From: Caproiciproducens galactitolivorans
Lineage (GTDB): Bacteria > Bacillota > Clostridia > Oscillospirales > Acutalibacteraceae
Length of the DNA stretch: 64,000 bases
Direction of reading: 5' to 3'
NCBI RefSeq assembly: GCF_004768785.1
Contig: NZ_SRMQ01000003.1
Coordinates: forward strand, 62,001-126,000
Shown here in pieces: positions 41,392 through 49,150 of the stretch. Each line of letters begins with the position of its first letter. Position 1 is the stretch's first letter. A program made the translations under genes and the position numbers. Under the pieces are notes generated by a model. The model ran no database searches. It worked only from the letters and a program-made list of their open reading frames with translations, and had not been told where the DNA came from.

Positions 41392-42255
41392 TCACCCGAT
41401 GATTTCCGACAGGTTTCCCATGATCCTCGCGGCAACGTCGGGCTTGTTCATGGTATAAATGTGAATATTTTTCACGTTGTTGGAGATCAGGTCGACAATC
41501 TGCTCGGTGGCATAGGCAATGCCCGCCTGCTCCATCGCCGCGGGGCGGTCGGAAAATTTATCGACAATCGCCTTGAAGCGGGGCGGCAGCACCGTTCCGG
41601 ACAGGGCGCAGATGCGCTTGATCTGCCTGCTATTCGTAACGGGCATGATCCCCGCCACCACGGGGACGTTGATTCCTTTCGCAAGGATGCGGTACAGGAA
41701 ATTATAAAGGATATTGTTGTCAAAAAACATCTGGGTGGTCAGAAAGTCGCAGCCGCTTTCCACCTTCCGCTTCAAATACTCGATGTCGTCCTCCTTGTGG
41801 GCGCACTCGATATGCCCTTCCGGGTAGCAGGCCGCGCCGATGCAGAAACCGCCGTGCGCCTTGATTTCGGCAACCAGTTCGCAGGCGTAGCGGTAGTGCC
41901 CGGGCGAGGGGAAGTCGGAATCCTTCGGAATATCCCCGCGTAGGGCAAGGATGTTTTCAATCCGCTTTTCCTTCAGCTCCGCCAATATCCGTGCGACCTG
42001 GTCCTTGGTGGAGGAAACGCAGGTAAGGTGCGCAAGCGCCGTTATCCCCCTGCTTTCAATTTCCTGCGCAATGCGGACGGTGTTTTCAGAGGTTCCGCCC
42101 CCCGCACCGTAGGTTACGCTCATGAAATTGGGCTTCAAGGCGGCCATGTCGCGCACAACCTCGCGCACATGCTCCAGCTCGCCGTCCTTTTTCGGGGGGA
42201 ACAGCTCGCAGGAAACCGTCACCCTGCCGCTCTTCAAACATTCGCTGATTTTCAT
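41392..42255 (-). CDS. metF: 5,10-methylenetetrahydrofolate reductase
   Basis: 287 residues of the MetF TIM barrel: 'SCELFPPKK', 'MSVTYGAGG', 'LTCVSSTKDQVARIL', 'NILALRGD' and 'GADFLTTQ'-like 'CDFLTTQMFFD' are conserved. It reduces methylene-THF to methyl-THF, the methyl donor for MetH downstream. It is the first gene of the metF-activator-metH operon, 70 bases after the T-box terminator. Confidence 0.94.
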   Translation of the reverse strand: MKISECLKSGRVTVSCELFPPKKDGELEHVREVVRDMAALKPNFMSVTYGAGGGTSENTVRIAQEIESRGITALAHLTCVSSTKDQVARILAELKEKRIENILALRGDIPKDSDFPSPGHYRYACELVAEIKAHGGFCIGAACYPEGHIECAHKEDDIEYLKRKVESGCDFLTTQMFFDNNILYNFLYRILAKGINVPVVAGIMPVTNSRQIKRICALSGTVLPPRFKAIVDKFSDRPAAMEQAGIAYATEQIVDLISNNVKNIHIYTMNKPDVAARIMGNLSEIIG

Positions 42256-42328
42256 AACAATGCTTCCTTTCGAGCCTCTTTTTCAAATGAGATGGAATGT
42301 GTTCCTCACGCTTTCGGAAAAGGAACAA

Positions 42329-42643
42329 TAAAAAAACCGTCTTCGGAAAGCGTATGCTTTCTGAAGACGGGTGTTCTCCCGTGGTACCACTTCAATTTGC
42401 CCGTCCCTCGCGGGAACGAACCTCTAAGGGTATTACAGTTTTACTGCCTATACCCGCTTTCGATAACGGGAAATCCCGTCGCAGCCTAAATGGGAATCCA
42501 TCTCGGTGCGCCACTCAGAAGCCATCTTCATCCGGCCTCCCGCACGCTTCCTTTCAGCCCGGTTCCCCGTGGAAGCTTCTCTGTGTGTGCGTTCAAAGGG
42601 ACTACTCTCTTCGTCACAGTGTTTCAAATATGCTATAAATATT
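42329..42643 (-). ncRNA. T-box leader controlling metF-metH (probable tRNA-Met type)
   Basis: The minus-strand leader contains the start of T-box stem I (GACGAAGAGAGTAGTC near 42601-42616), the T-box sequence AGTGGTACCACG (42380-42391) in the antiterminator, and a long terminator 42337-42370 (15-bp stem with one G-U) ending in a T-run. Binding of uncharged tRNA would favour the antiterminator. A candidate specifier AUG is at 42523-42525 in 'GATGAAGATGG', which fits methionine; GAU in the neighbouring frame is the alternative, so Met rests partly on the downstream genes. Confidence 0.88.
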
Positions 42644-42649
42644 TTCGTA

Positions 42650-42678
42650 AGTGTAGCACAAAAGCGGGGTGCTGTCAA
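42650..42678 (-). promoter_or_regulatory. promoter of the T-box-metF operon
   Basis: Minus strand TTGACA (42673-42678), 17-base spacer, TACACT (42650-42655). The transcript would start about 42643, at the leader. Confidence 0.75.
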
Positions 42679-42710
42679 TATGTATCGGGCGGTGTATCCC
42701 CGCCCGATCC

Positions 42711-42884
42711 TCATTCGTTGCGCATCAGATTGGCGGCATAATCGCGCAGGCTTTCGAAGGAATTGATATTCTGCTCGCGCTCCTGAATGCTTTCCTTTAC
42801 ATACTCCGGCAGGGTATCAAAGTAATCCCCTGCTTCACCGTCGTTTTCAATCAGTTCGTAAAGGCCGCTGTATTTTCGTCCCAT
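42711..42884 (-). CDS. conserved-looking small protein, 57 residues
   Basis: The ATG at 42884 follows GGAGGTGAAATTCC, a strong ribosome site. The protein begins MGRKYSGLYELIENDGEAGD and continues with 'YFDTLPEYVKESIQER...INSFESLRDYA'. It is acidic and helical with no membrane span. It resembles the next small ORF (YF.SLP..VQ..I......I.....L), so they are tandem paralogues. The family is not recognised with certainty; function unknown. Confidence 0.75.
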   Translation of the reverse strand: MGRKYSGLYELIENDGEAGDYFDTLPEYVKESIQEREQNINSFESLRDYAANLMRNE

Positions 42885-42926
42885 GGAATTTCACCTCCGC
42901 GGATATTTTTTCCAAAACACAGGAAA

Positions 42927-43103
42927 TTATCCGCTTTTTCCGTCCGTTACCCCGGTTTCTTTAAAACGCTCCCCCACCATCATCAGCTCGCCGAGCGTGC
43001 TGATCTGCACCCCGGAACGCTTGATGCGGTTTTGAACGTCTTTGGGAAGGGACGTAAAGTAATTTTTGAAATTCGGGTCGGTTTCATAAACGGATTTTCC
43101 CAA
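42927..43103 (-). CDS. small paralogue protein, 58 residues, TTG start
   Basis: Reads LGKSVYETDPNFKNYFTSLP followed by 'KDVQNRIKRSGVQISTLGELMMVGERF'. It shares the 'YF.SLP..VQ..I' pattern with the 42711-42884 protein 42 bases downstream. No ATG is available; TTG at 43103 follows GGGGTGA, which itself lies in the 3' arm of the hairpin at 43111-43141. Translation might therefore depend on that structure opening. A pseudogene is the alternative. Confidence 0.5.
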   Translation of the reverse strand: MGKSVYETDPNFKNYFTSLPKDVQNRIKRSGVQISTLGELMMVGERFKETGVTDGKSG

Positions 43104-43110
43104 AAAATCA

Positions 43111-43141
43111 CCCCGCGGTTAGCTTTCGCTAGGGCGCGGGG
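43111..43141 (-). terminator. hairpin overlapping the small ORF ribosome site
   Basis: CCCCGCG / CGCGGGG (43111-43117, 43135-43141) with inner AGC/GCT. On the minus strand it is followed by TGATTTTTTGG, so it can terminate the DUF436 transcript; it also covers the TTG start's ribosome site. Confidence 0.55.
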
Positions 43142-43164
43142 CTTTATCATTGGGAAATTCTGTT

Positions 43165-43716
43165 TTATTTCAGCGTTTCATCGTAATGTGCGCGCTCGCC
43201 GCCGATAAACTTCGGCCTTGTGCGGGCACAGGTCAGGTTTGCTTCGCCGATTTTCCGAACGGAAAGGCGCACCGGTACCGCCACCCTTTGTAGGTGCATG
43301 CCTATCAGCGTGTCGCCGATATCCATCCCTGCCTGCGCTGAGACATGCTCCACCGCGACGGGATGCTCGAAGTTCGCGTACGCCGCCGAAGCGAAGGATC
43401 CGCCCGCTTTCGGCTGCGGGACGACGTTTACGATTTCCAGCCCGTTTTTCAGCGCGGCTTCTTTTTCAATAATCAGCGCGCGGTTCAGGTGCTCGCAGCA
43501 TTGCGCCGCTAAATAAATCCCTTTTTCCTTTAAAATCGGGTAAATCGCGCCGAAAACCGCGTTTGCAATTTCTACATTGGAAGACGAACCGATATCGTGC
43601 CCGCCGATTTCACTAGAAGAACAGCCGACCACCAGCATATCCCCGGCATTTAGTTTTGCGGCGTCCAACAGCTCGCTCACAGCCGTTTTTGCCTGCGCGG
43701 CAATTTCTTCAAACAT
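43165..43716 (-). CDS. DUF436 / YwlG-like protein
   Basis: About 183 residues from ATG 43716, 9 bases after GGAG; a TTG five codons earlier is possible. It has the TIGR01440/DUF436 signatures 'MLVVGCSSSEIGGHDIGSSS', 'CCEHLNRALIIE' and 'VPQPKAGGSFA'. The function is unestablished; an alpha-beta fold with a conserved Cys-Cys-Glu-His pocket suggests an enzyme. No partner gene is adjacent apart from the two small ORFs. Confidence 0.85.
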   Translation of the reverse strand: MFEEIAAQAKTAVSELLDAAKLNAGDMLVVGCSSSEIGGHDIGSSSNVEIANAVFGAIYPILKEKGIYLAAQCCEHLNRALIIEKEAALKNGLEIVNVVPQPKAGGSFASAAYANFEHPVAVEHVSAQAGMDIGDTLIGMHLQRVAVPVRLSVRKIGEANLTCARTRPKFIGGERAHYDETLK

Positions 43717-43881
43717 TCTGCTCAGCTCCAATCATTTCTTTAAATTCGATGCAAACCGTGCGTATAAGGCGATTCGTTTGTCAAATAGTATAACCCGATT
43801 GAATTTATTTTTCAATTCTTCCGAATAAATTCCATACAAGAATAATTATAAATTGGGTAATGTGGTATTATAAATCAAAAT

Positions 43882-43902
43882 ATATGGTATTTAAAACCAT
43901 AT
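43882..43902. promoter_or_regulatory. palindrome upstream of the first degV gene
   Basis: ATATGGT-ATTTAAA-ACCATAT, 7-bp arms around a near-symmetric centre, 31 bases upstream of the degV start. Possible operator; the regulator is unknown. It does not match the FabT box seen at 46622. Confidence 0.35.
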
Positions 43903-43932
43903 TATTAAATTTGTAAAATTGGAAGTGCTTTT

Positions 43933-44772
43933 ATGACTTGGGGAATTATTTCCGACAGCTCCTGCGACCTGCCTTCAAACGCATTTGCGGGTTCCGGACT
44001 GCATTTTGGGGTTGTGCCCCTGAAAATCACCGTAGGGAACAACGAATATATTGACAATGACGAGCTGAACGTCAACACAATGATGACGGACATGAAAAGC
44101 TATAAAGGGCCGTCCTCGTCAGCATGCCCCGCGCCGGAAGAATGGGCGAAAGAATTCCGTAAAAGCGACAAGACTGTCGCCGTTACCATGACGAGCGCGC
44201 TCAGCGGGACCTATAACAGCGCGCTGATCGGGAAAAAGATGGTGCTGGAGGAAAGCCCGGAAAAAAGCATCCATGTGATTGATTCCCACACAACGGGCGG
44301 CGGGCTGGTTCTGATCCTGCGCAAGCTGGAGGAGCTGATTACTCAAGGGCTGGATTTCGAAGCGGTGGTAAAGCAGGCGGAAGCTTACGCCCGGAGCATC
44401 TTTTTGCTTTTTTCCTGCGGCTCCTACGATAACCTTGTGAAAAACGGGCGTATGTCGCGCATTGCGGGCATCCTTGCGTCTTCGCTGGGGATCCGCGCCG
44501 TCGCCGCCAATACGCCGGAGGGCACCATCCGCGTTTTGCAGAAGCCGCGCGGCGAAGAACGCGCGCTGGAAGCAATCGTAAGGACCATGAGCGAATGGAA
44601 AAACCTTGCCGGCCAGCCGGTGGTCATTTCCCACTGCAACAATCCGGTGGGGGCGCAGCGCCTGAAGGAAAAGATTATTCATGTCTGTATGACAACGAAA
44701 ATCACGATCCTGCAAACGCGCGGGCTCACCAGCTTTTACAACGACAACGGCGGTCTGATGATCGCATTTTAA
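43933..44772 (+). CDS. DegV-family fatty-acid-binding protein
   Basis: 279 residues with the DegV/FakB fold: 'ISDSSCDLPSN' (Ser/Asp-rich loop), 'TSALSGTYNSAL', 'VIDSHTTGGGLVLIL' and 'NGRMSRIAGILASSLGI'. Such proteins bind a fatty acid and, with FakA, present it for phosphorylation. A second DegV is in the fab operon. Monocistronic with its own terminator. Confidence 0.85.
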   Translation: MTWGIISDSSCDLPSNAFAGSGLHFGVVPLKITVGNNEYIDNDELNVNTMMTDMKSYKGPSSSACPAPEEWAKEFRKSDKTVAVTMTSALSGTYNSALIGKKMVLEESPEKSIHVIDSHTTGGGLVLILRKLEELITQGLDFEAVVKQAEAYARSIFLLFSCGSYDNLVKNGRMSRIAGILASSLGIRAVAANTPEGTIRVLQKPRGEERALEAIVRTMSEWKNLAGQPVVISHCNNPVGAQRLKEKIIHVCMTTKITILQTRGLTSFYNDNGGLMIAF

Positions 44773-44776
44773 AAAG

Positions 44777-44798
44777 AGAGACTGCAAACACAGTCTCT
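44777..44798 (+). terminator. terminator of the first degV gene
   Basis: AGAGACTG / CAGTCTCT (44777-44784, 44791-44798) followed by TTTTTT; it also lies just after the sdaAA stop on the other strand. Confidence 0.7.
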
Positions 44799-44801
44799 TT
44801 T

Positions 44802-45680
44802 TTATTCCCCGAAAATCTGTTTTTTCAGCCTCTTGGCGGTCGGCGTTCCGGCAAGCCCGCCCTCGGCGGTTTCCTTTAAGCTGCCGGGCATCATGTCGCC
44901 GATGCGCTTCATGGCCACAATGACCTCGTCGGCGGGAATGGCGCTTTCAATTCCGGCAAGGGCAAGTTCCGCGCCCACAAAGGCGTTTGCAACGCCCATG
45001 GCGTTGCGCTTGATGCACGGGATTTCCACCAGCCCGGCGACCGGGTCGCAGACCAGCCCCAGAATGTTTTTCAGCGCGATCGCGCACGCGTGCGCCGCCA
45101 TCCTGGGCGTGCCGCCCGCCAGCTCGGTCAGCGCCGCCGCTGCCATTGCAGAAGCGCTCCCGCATTCCGCCTGGCAACCGCCCTGCGCGCCGGAAATGCT
45201 CGCGTTGTTCGCAATCACCATCCCGAACGCAGAAGCGGTAAACAGCGACATCACCACGTCGCGCTCGTTCAGCCCGCGGTCCTCCATTACGGTGAGCAGC
45301 GCGGCGGGAAGAATCCCGCAGGAGCCGGCCGTTGGCGCAGCCACGATTTTCCCCATGCATGCATTGCTTTCCGAAACCGCAAGCGCGCGCACGAGCGCAC
45401 GGCCGAAGACTTTGCCGCAAAGCGTTTTCCCGTTTTCCACCGCAAGATTCATTTTATAGGCGCTTCCGCCGGAAAGCCCGCTAACGGAGCGCATGTCCGG
45501 GCTGATGCCGTCCGATACGGACTGGTGCATCACCAGAAAGCTTTCCCGCATGTTTTTGTAAAGCACGGATTCCGGCTTTTGCAGCTCGGCGGCCTGATCC
45601 TTCAGCACAATCTGCGATATTTTTTTGTTTTCCCGCTCGGCGGTCTCGATTAGATCCTGTACGGAATAATAAATACTCAT
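44802..45680 (-). CDS. sdaAA: L-serine dehydratase, iron-sulfur-dependent, alpha subunit
   Basis: 292 residues. The conserved 'APTAGSCGILPAALLTV' and 'GAQGGCQAECGSASAMAAAAL' segments hold the Cys ligands of the [4Fe-4S] cluster; 'CDPVAGLVEIPCIKRNA' supplies another. It deaminates L-serine to pyruvate and ammonia. It is encoded directly after the beta subunit, 38 bases apart, as is usual when the enzyme is split. Confidence 0.93.
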   Translation of the reverse strand: MSIYYSVQDLIETAERENKKISQIVLKDQAAELQKPESVLYKNMRESFLVMHQSVSDGISPDMRSVSGLSGGSAYKMNLAVENGKTLCGKVFGRALVRALAVSESNACMGKIVAAPTAGSCGILPAALLTVMEDRGLNERDVVMSLFTASAFGMVIANNASISGAQGGCQAECGSASAMAAAALTELAGGTPRMAAHACAIALKNILGLVCDPVAGLVEIPCIKRNAMGVANAFVGAELALAGIESAIPADEVIVAMKRIGDMMPGSLKETAEGGLAGTPTAKRLKKQIFGE

Positions 45681-45718
45681 TTTTCTTTTCCTTCCGTTTT
45701 CAATACGACATAAAAGGG

Positions 45719-46378
45719 CTATTCCGGTCGCAGAATAATAGAACGGATGACATTCGGCAGCTTTTCAATACCTTCGTTGCTTTCGCGGCTGAATTCGCCG
45801 TCCATCTCAATCGTCATCATCGCGGTTTCCCCGCGCCGGCTTCTGGTCAGCTTGAAATTGCCGATATTCACGCCCTGCGCCGCAATATAGTTTGTAACAT
45901 GTGCGATTACTCCCGGAACATCTCGGTGCAGCACCAGAAGCGTGTCCTGCTGCCCGGTTACCTCTACCTTCATCCCGTTAATTTCGCTGATCAGGATGTT
46001 GCCCCCGCCCACGGAGGCTCCCTGCACCTTTACCGTACGCCCCTTTGCGTCCTTCAGCGTGATCACTACTGTGTTTGGGTGGGCACCCTCCAGCTCGGTT
46101 TTTCCGAAAACTACGTCCAGCCCGCGTTCTTTTGCGATTTCAAGGCTCTGCCGGATGCGTATGTCGCTCGGTGCCATGCCCATGATTCCCGCCACAAGTG
46201 CCTTGTCCGTCCCGTGCCCCCGGTAGGTTTTCGCAAAGGAGCCGTGCAGAAGAATATGCGCGCGGACCGGCTCGCCCTCCAGAAGCGCGCCGGCAATCCG
46301 CCCGATGCGCACCGCGCCAGCCGTATGCGAGCTGGAAGGACCGATCATCACCGGCCCGACAATATCGAAAACGTTCAT
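45719..46378 (-). CDS. sdaAB: L-serine dehydratase beta subunit with ACT domain
   Basis: 219 residues. The N-terminal SDH beta domain has 'GPVMIGPSSSHTAGAVRIG' and 'HGSFAKTYRGHGTDKAL'. A C-terminal ACT domain at about 145-219 ('HRDVPGVIAHVTNYIAAQGVNIGNF') gives allosteric control by serine. It partners with sdaAA downstream and begins behind GGAGG. Confidence 0.93.
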   Translation of the reverse strand: MNVFDIVGPVMIGPSSSHTAGAVRIGRIAGALLEGEPVRAHILLHGSFAKTYRGHGTDKALVAGIMGMAPSDIRIRQSLEIAKERGLDVVFGKTELEGAHPNTVVITLKDAKGRTVKVQGASVGGGNILISEINGMKVEVTGQQDTLLVLHRDVPGVIAHVTNYIAAQGVNIGNFKLTRSRRGETAMMTIEMDGEFSRESNEGIEKLPNVIRSIILRPE

Positions 46379-46412
46379 AGTAGAGCCTCCGTCTGCATTT
46401 GCTTATATCAAC

Positions 46413-46418
46413 ATTATA
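46413..46418 (-). promoter_or_regulatory. -10 box of the sdaAB-sdaAA operon
   Basis: Perfect TATAAT on the minus strand about 35 bases upstream of the start. The -35 (TGCATG at the 17-base distance) is poor. Confidence 0.45.
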
Positions 46419-46574
46419 ACATGATTTTCCGCAGTCATGCACAGCGGTTTTCGCTTTTCACCCCTGCAAATTCAGCCGGATTTTTCGCTGATTTACCTGT
46501 TTTTCCCAATAAAATCCGTTTTGGATTTTTCTAAATTCGATAAAAACAGAGCAATACCCCCGACAAACCGCTTC

Positions 46575-46603
46575 TTGACACGTAGATAAGGATTTGTTAT
46601 AAT
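46575..46603 (+). promoter_or_regulatory. consensus promoter of the fab operon
   Basis: TTGACA (46575-46580), 17-base spacer, TATAAT (46598-46603): both boxes perfect. Such a strong promoter fits a repressor-controlled operon. Confidence 0.9.
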
Positions 46604-46621
46604 GCAAAATAACGAAATTGT

Positions 46622-46634
46622 TTTGAACATCAAA
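46622..46634 (+). promoter_or_regulatory. FabT-type operator
   Basis: TTTGA-ACA-TCAAA inverted repeat, extended by TT/AA flanks, 18 bases after the -10 and ahead of the fabT ribosome site. It resembles the FabT box of other Firmicutes (TTTGA...TCAAA), so FabT probably represses its own operon from here. Confidence 0.65.
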
Positions 46635-46657
46635 TTAATTTTGAGGAGGTGTGCCGC

Positions 46658-47104
46658 ATGTTGGAGGAATATTCGCAAATCAACCATTTCCTTGTCAAAG
46701 TATTCAACGAAGTGCTCCGCACAGAGGAAGCAAGCTTAAAAACGAAGGAATTCCACAACCTGTCCCTCCGGGAAATGCATGTGATCGAGGCGGTGTGCGA
46801 CGCGGTTCAGGCCGCAAAAAATACCGCGTCGGAAATTGCGTCCTCGCAAAGGATCACAGCAGGCACACTCACCACAACGATCAATACGCTGGAAAAAAAA
46901 GGATACGTGGAACGGCGGCAGGATCAGCGCGATAAGCGGGTTGTTCGGATTTACCCGACGGAAAAAGGGAAAACCGCCAACCAGGTTCACGCATCCTTCC
47001 ATCACAAGATGGTGTCGGCTATTATGTCGGCGATGAACGAGGAAGAACTGACGGTATTTGTGAAAGGGCTGGCGGCGGTGAAGAACTTTCTAGAGTCGAA
47101 ATAA
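46658..47104 (+). CDS. fabT: MarR-family regulator FabT
   Basis: About 148 residues from ATG 46658, 7 bases behind GAGGAGGTG; a GTG nine bases earlier is less likely. MarR winged helix: 'TASEIASSQRITAGTLTTTINTLEKKGYVERRQDQRDKRVVRIYPTEKG'-like recognition and wing residues in order, about 50-105. Its position at the head of the fatty-acid operon and its own operator identify it as FabT, which represses fab genes when bound to acyl-ACP. Confidence 0.88.
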   Translation: MLEEYSQINHFLVKVFNEVLRTEEASLKTKEFHNLSLREMHVIEAVCDAVQAAKNTASEIASSQRITAGTLTTTINTLEKKGYVERRQDQRDKRVVRIYPTEKGKTANQVHASFHHKMVSAIMSAMNEEELTVFVKGLAAVKNFLESK

Positions 47105-47125
47105 AGTTTGAACGGAGGAGTCATA

Positions 47126-47968
47126 ATGGATGTGAAAATCATTACGGACAGCACGGCGGATATTCCGCAGAAGCGCTGTGCGGAGCTGGGGGTGGAATGC
47201 ATGCCTCTTACCGTCCGTTTTGGCGATAAAGAATATAAAGACGGCGTAGACCTTTCCGCGCCGCAGTTTTTTGAAATGCTCTCCAAAAGCAATCGGCTTC
47301 CGACCACCGCGCAGGTGAATCCGGAGAGGTTTGCACAGGCGTTTTCGCCCTATGCCAAAAGCGGGCAGGAGGTTGTTGGAATTTTCATTTCCAGCAGGTT
47401 GAGCGGAACGTACCAGTCGGCGGGCATCGGGAAAAACCTTCTCGGCGCCCAGAATATTCATCTGGTGGATTCCGAAACGGTGACCTTTGGGCTGGCGCTT
47501 ATGGTGTTTGAGGCGGTTCGGATGCGCGACGCGGGGTATTCCGCAAAGCAGATCTGTGAGGCGTTGGAAGCGCTGAAGCCCCGTCTCCGCTTTTACGCGG
47601 CCTTTGATTCGCTGAAATATTTAAAAATGGGCGGAAGGCTTTCGGCTTCCTCCGCTTTTGTCGGTACGATGCTGCATATTAAACCCATTATTTCCATGAA
47701 GGACGGCGAGATGATCGCTCCGGACAGGAAAAAGGGAATGCGTGCGGCCATCGAGAAGATCGGGACGCTGATACAGCGGGACAAGCCGGACACGGAGCAC
47801 CCGATTGTTTTCGGCGAGACCGCCGCGCCGCAGGTTCTAAGCCTTTTAAAAGAGACGGTGGCCACGTCGGCGGATATTTCCGGCAGCGAAACGATTAACA
47901 TAGGGCCGGTTGTCGGCACCTATGCCGGACCGGGCTGCGCCGGGCTGGCATATATTGCGGCAGGCTGA
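47126..47968 (+). CDS. DegV/FakB-like fatty-acid-binding protein in the fab operon
   Basis: About 280 residues from ATG 47126, just behind GGAGGAG; an upstream ATG at 47108 lacks a site. DegV fold with 'ITDSTADIPQK', 'SSRLSGTYQSA', 'HLVDSETVTFGLALMVFEAV' and 'LKMGGRLSASSAFVGT'. It sits between fabT and fabH, so it is likely a FakB that brings exogenous fatty acid to the FakA kinase. This is an uncommon place for it. The kinase FakA is not in the window. Confidence 0.85.
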   Translation: MDVKIITDSTADIPQKRCAELGVECMPLTVRFGDKEYKDGVDLSAPQFFEMLSKSNRLPTTAQVNPERFAQAFSPYAKSGQEVVGIFISSRLSGTYQSAGIGKNLLGAQNIHLVDSETVTFGLALMVFEAVRMRDAGYSAKQICEALEALKPRLRFYAAFDSLKYLKMGGRLSASSAFVGTMLHIKPIISMKDGEMIAPDRKKGMRAAIEKIGTLIQRDKPDTEHPIVFGETAAPQVLSLLKETVATSADISGSETINIGPVVGTYAGPGCAGLAYIAAG

Positions 47969-47984
47969 GGGCGCACAGCGCCCT
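47968..47984 (+). terminator. weak hairpin after the fab-operon degV
   Basis: AGGGCGC/GCGCCCT with a tiny loop overlaps the stop and is followed by TTTCGCTGTTTT. About 170 bases then separate it from fabH, with no gene and no clear second promoter, so partial readthrough is presumed. Confidence 0.35.
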
Positions 47985-48152
47985 TTCGCTGTTTTCCCGC
48001 ACCGTGCGCGGCGCTCCCGCGCGAAAGCGGCTGTAAAGGAGCCGTTTATCCCCCCGGGTTCGTGATATATGAAATAAAAACGCACTTGTCCGGATGATTT
48101 ACCACAGCCTGTTTTTCATCTGATAAGGATAAGCCTGCATGACGGAGGAAAT

Positions 48153-49121
48153 ATGAGTTTAAATATTATCGGCACAGGAAGCGCATGGCCCGAATGTTCC
48201 AAATCCAACGAGGAGCTGTCCCGGATTGTCGACACCTCCGACGAATGGATTTCCACCCGCACCGGAATTAAGAGCCGGCATGTTTCGGTTTGGGAAACCA
48301 TTACGGACTTCGCGGCGGAGGCGGCGCGGCGCGCGCTGGAGGATGCCGGAATCAGCTCCGGCGAGCTGGATTTGATTATCTGCGCAACGGCCCGCGGGGA
48401 ATACATTACGCCGTCGCTTGCCTGTCTGGTGCAAAAGCGGATCGGCGCGTACTGCCCGGCGTTCGACATAAACGCCGCCTGTACGGGCTTTCTTTACGCG
48501 CTGGATGTTTCGCTTTGCTATTTTCAGGCAAAGCGGGTCAAAAAAATCCTGATCGTCGCGGCGGAGGCGATGTCCAAGCTTCTGGACTGGACGGACCGCT
48601 CCACCTGCGTGCTGTTCGGGGACGGTGCGGGCGCGGCGGTACTTTCGGAGGGCGACGGCCTGCTGTCCATCAAAGTGCACGCCAGCGGAAACGAGGAACC
48701 TCTCCATATTGAAAATACAGAGGGCAACTGCCCATTTTCCGAGCGGAAAGCGGCCGCTCAGTATCTGCGGATGAACGGTAAGGACATTTACAAATTCGCG
48801 GTGTCCGCCATGTGCAACGATTTGCAGGAAGTGATCCGGGAAGCGGGGATTACGCAGGACGATATCGATTTTGTGGTACCCCATCAGGCAAACCTGCGGA
48901 TTATTGAAACAGCGAAAAAGGGGCTTTCCATTGCCCCGGAAAAATACCGTTACAATATCGACCGGTTCGGAAACACGTCGGCGGCAAGCGTTCCAATCCT
49001 GTTGGACGAACTGAACCGGGCCGGGGAACTGAAAAAAGGAAACCTCCTGGCTTTGGCCGCGTTTGGCGGCGGGCTTACCTCGGGAGCATGCGTCCTCCGG
49101 TGGACAAAAGAAGATCGCTGA
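48153..49121 (+). CDS. fabH: beta-ketoacyl-ACP synthase III
   Basis: 322 residues, thiolase fold with catalytic Cys110 (DINAACTGFLYAL), His in 'VVPHQANLRI' and Asn in 'RFGNTSAASVP'. It condenses acetyl-CoA (or a branched primer) with malonyl-ACP to start fatty-acid synthesis. Ribosome site GGAGGAA precedes it. The usual acyl carrier protein gene is absent between it and fabK, 30 bases downstream. Confidence 0.95.
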   Translation: MSLNIIGTGSAWPECSKSNEELSRIVDTSDEWISTRTGIKSRHVSVWETITDFAAEAARRALEDAGISSGELDLIICATARGEYITPSLACLVQKRIGAYCPAFDINAACTGFLYALDVSLCYFQAKRVKKILIVAAEAMSKLLDWTDRSTCVLFGDGAGAAVLSEGDGLLSIKVHASGNEEPLHIENTEGNCPFSERKAAAQYLRMNGKDIYKFAVSAMCNDLQEVIREAGITQDDIDFVVPHQANLRIIETAKKGLSIAPEKYRYNIDRFGNTSAASVPILLDELNRAGELKKGNLLALAAFGGGLTSGACVLRWTKEDR

Positions 49122-49150
49122 ATGCTGAATAAGGAAAGGCAGGAAATTCA

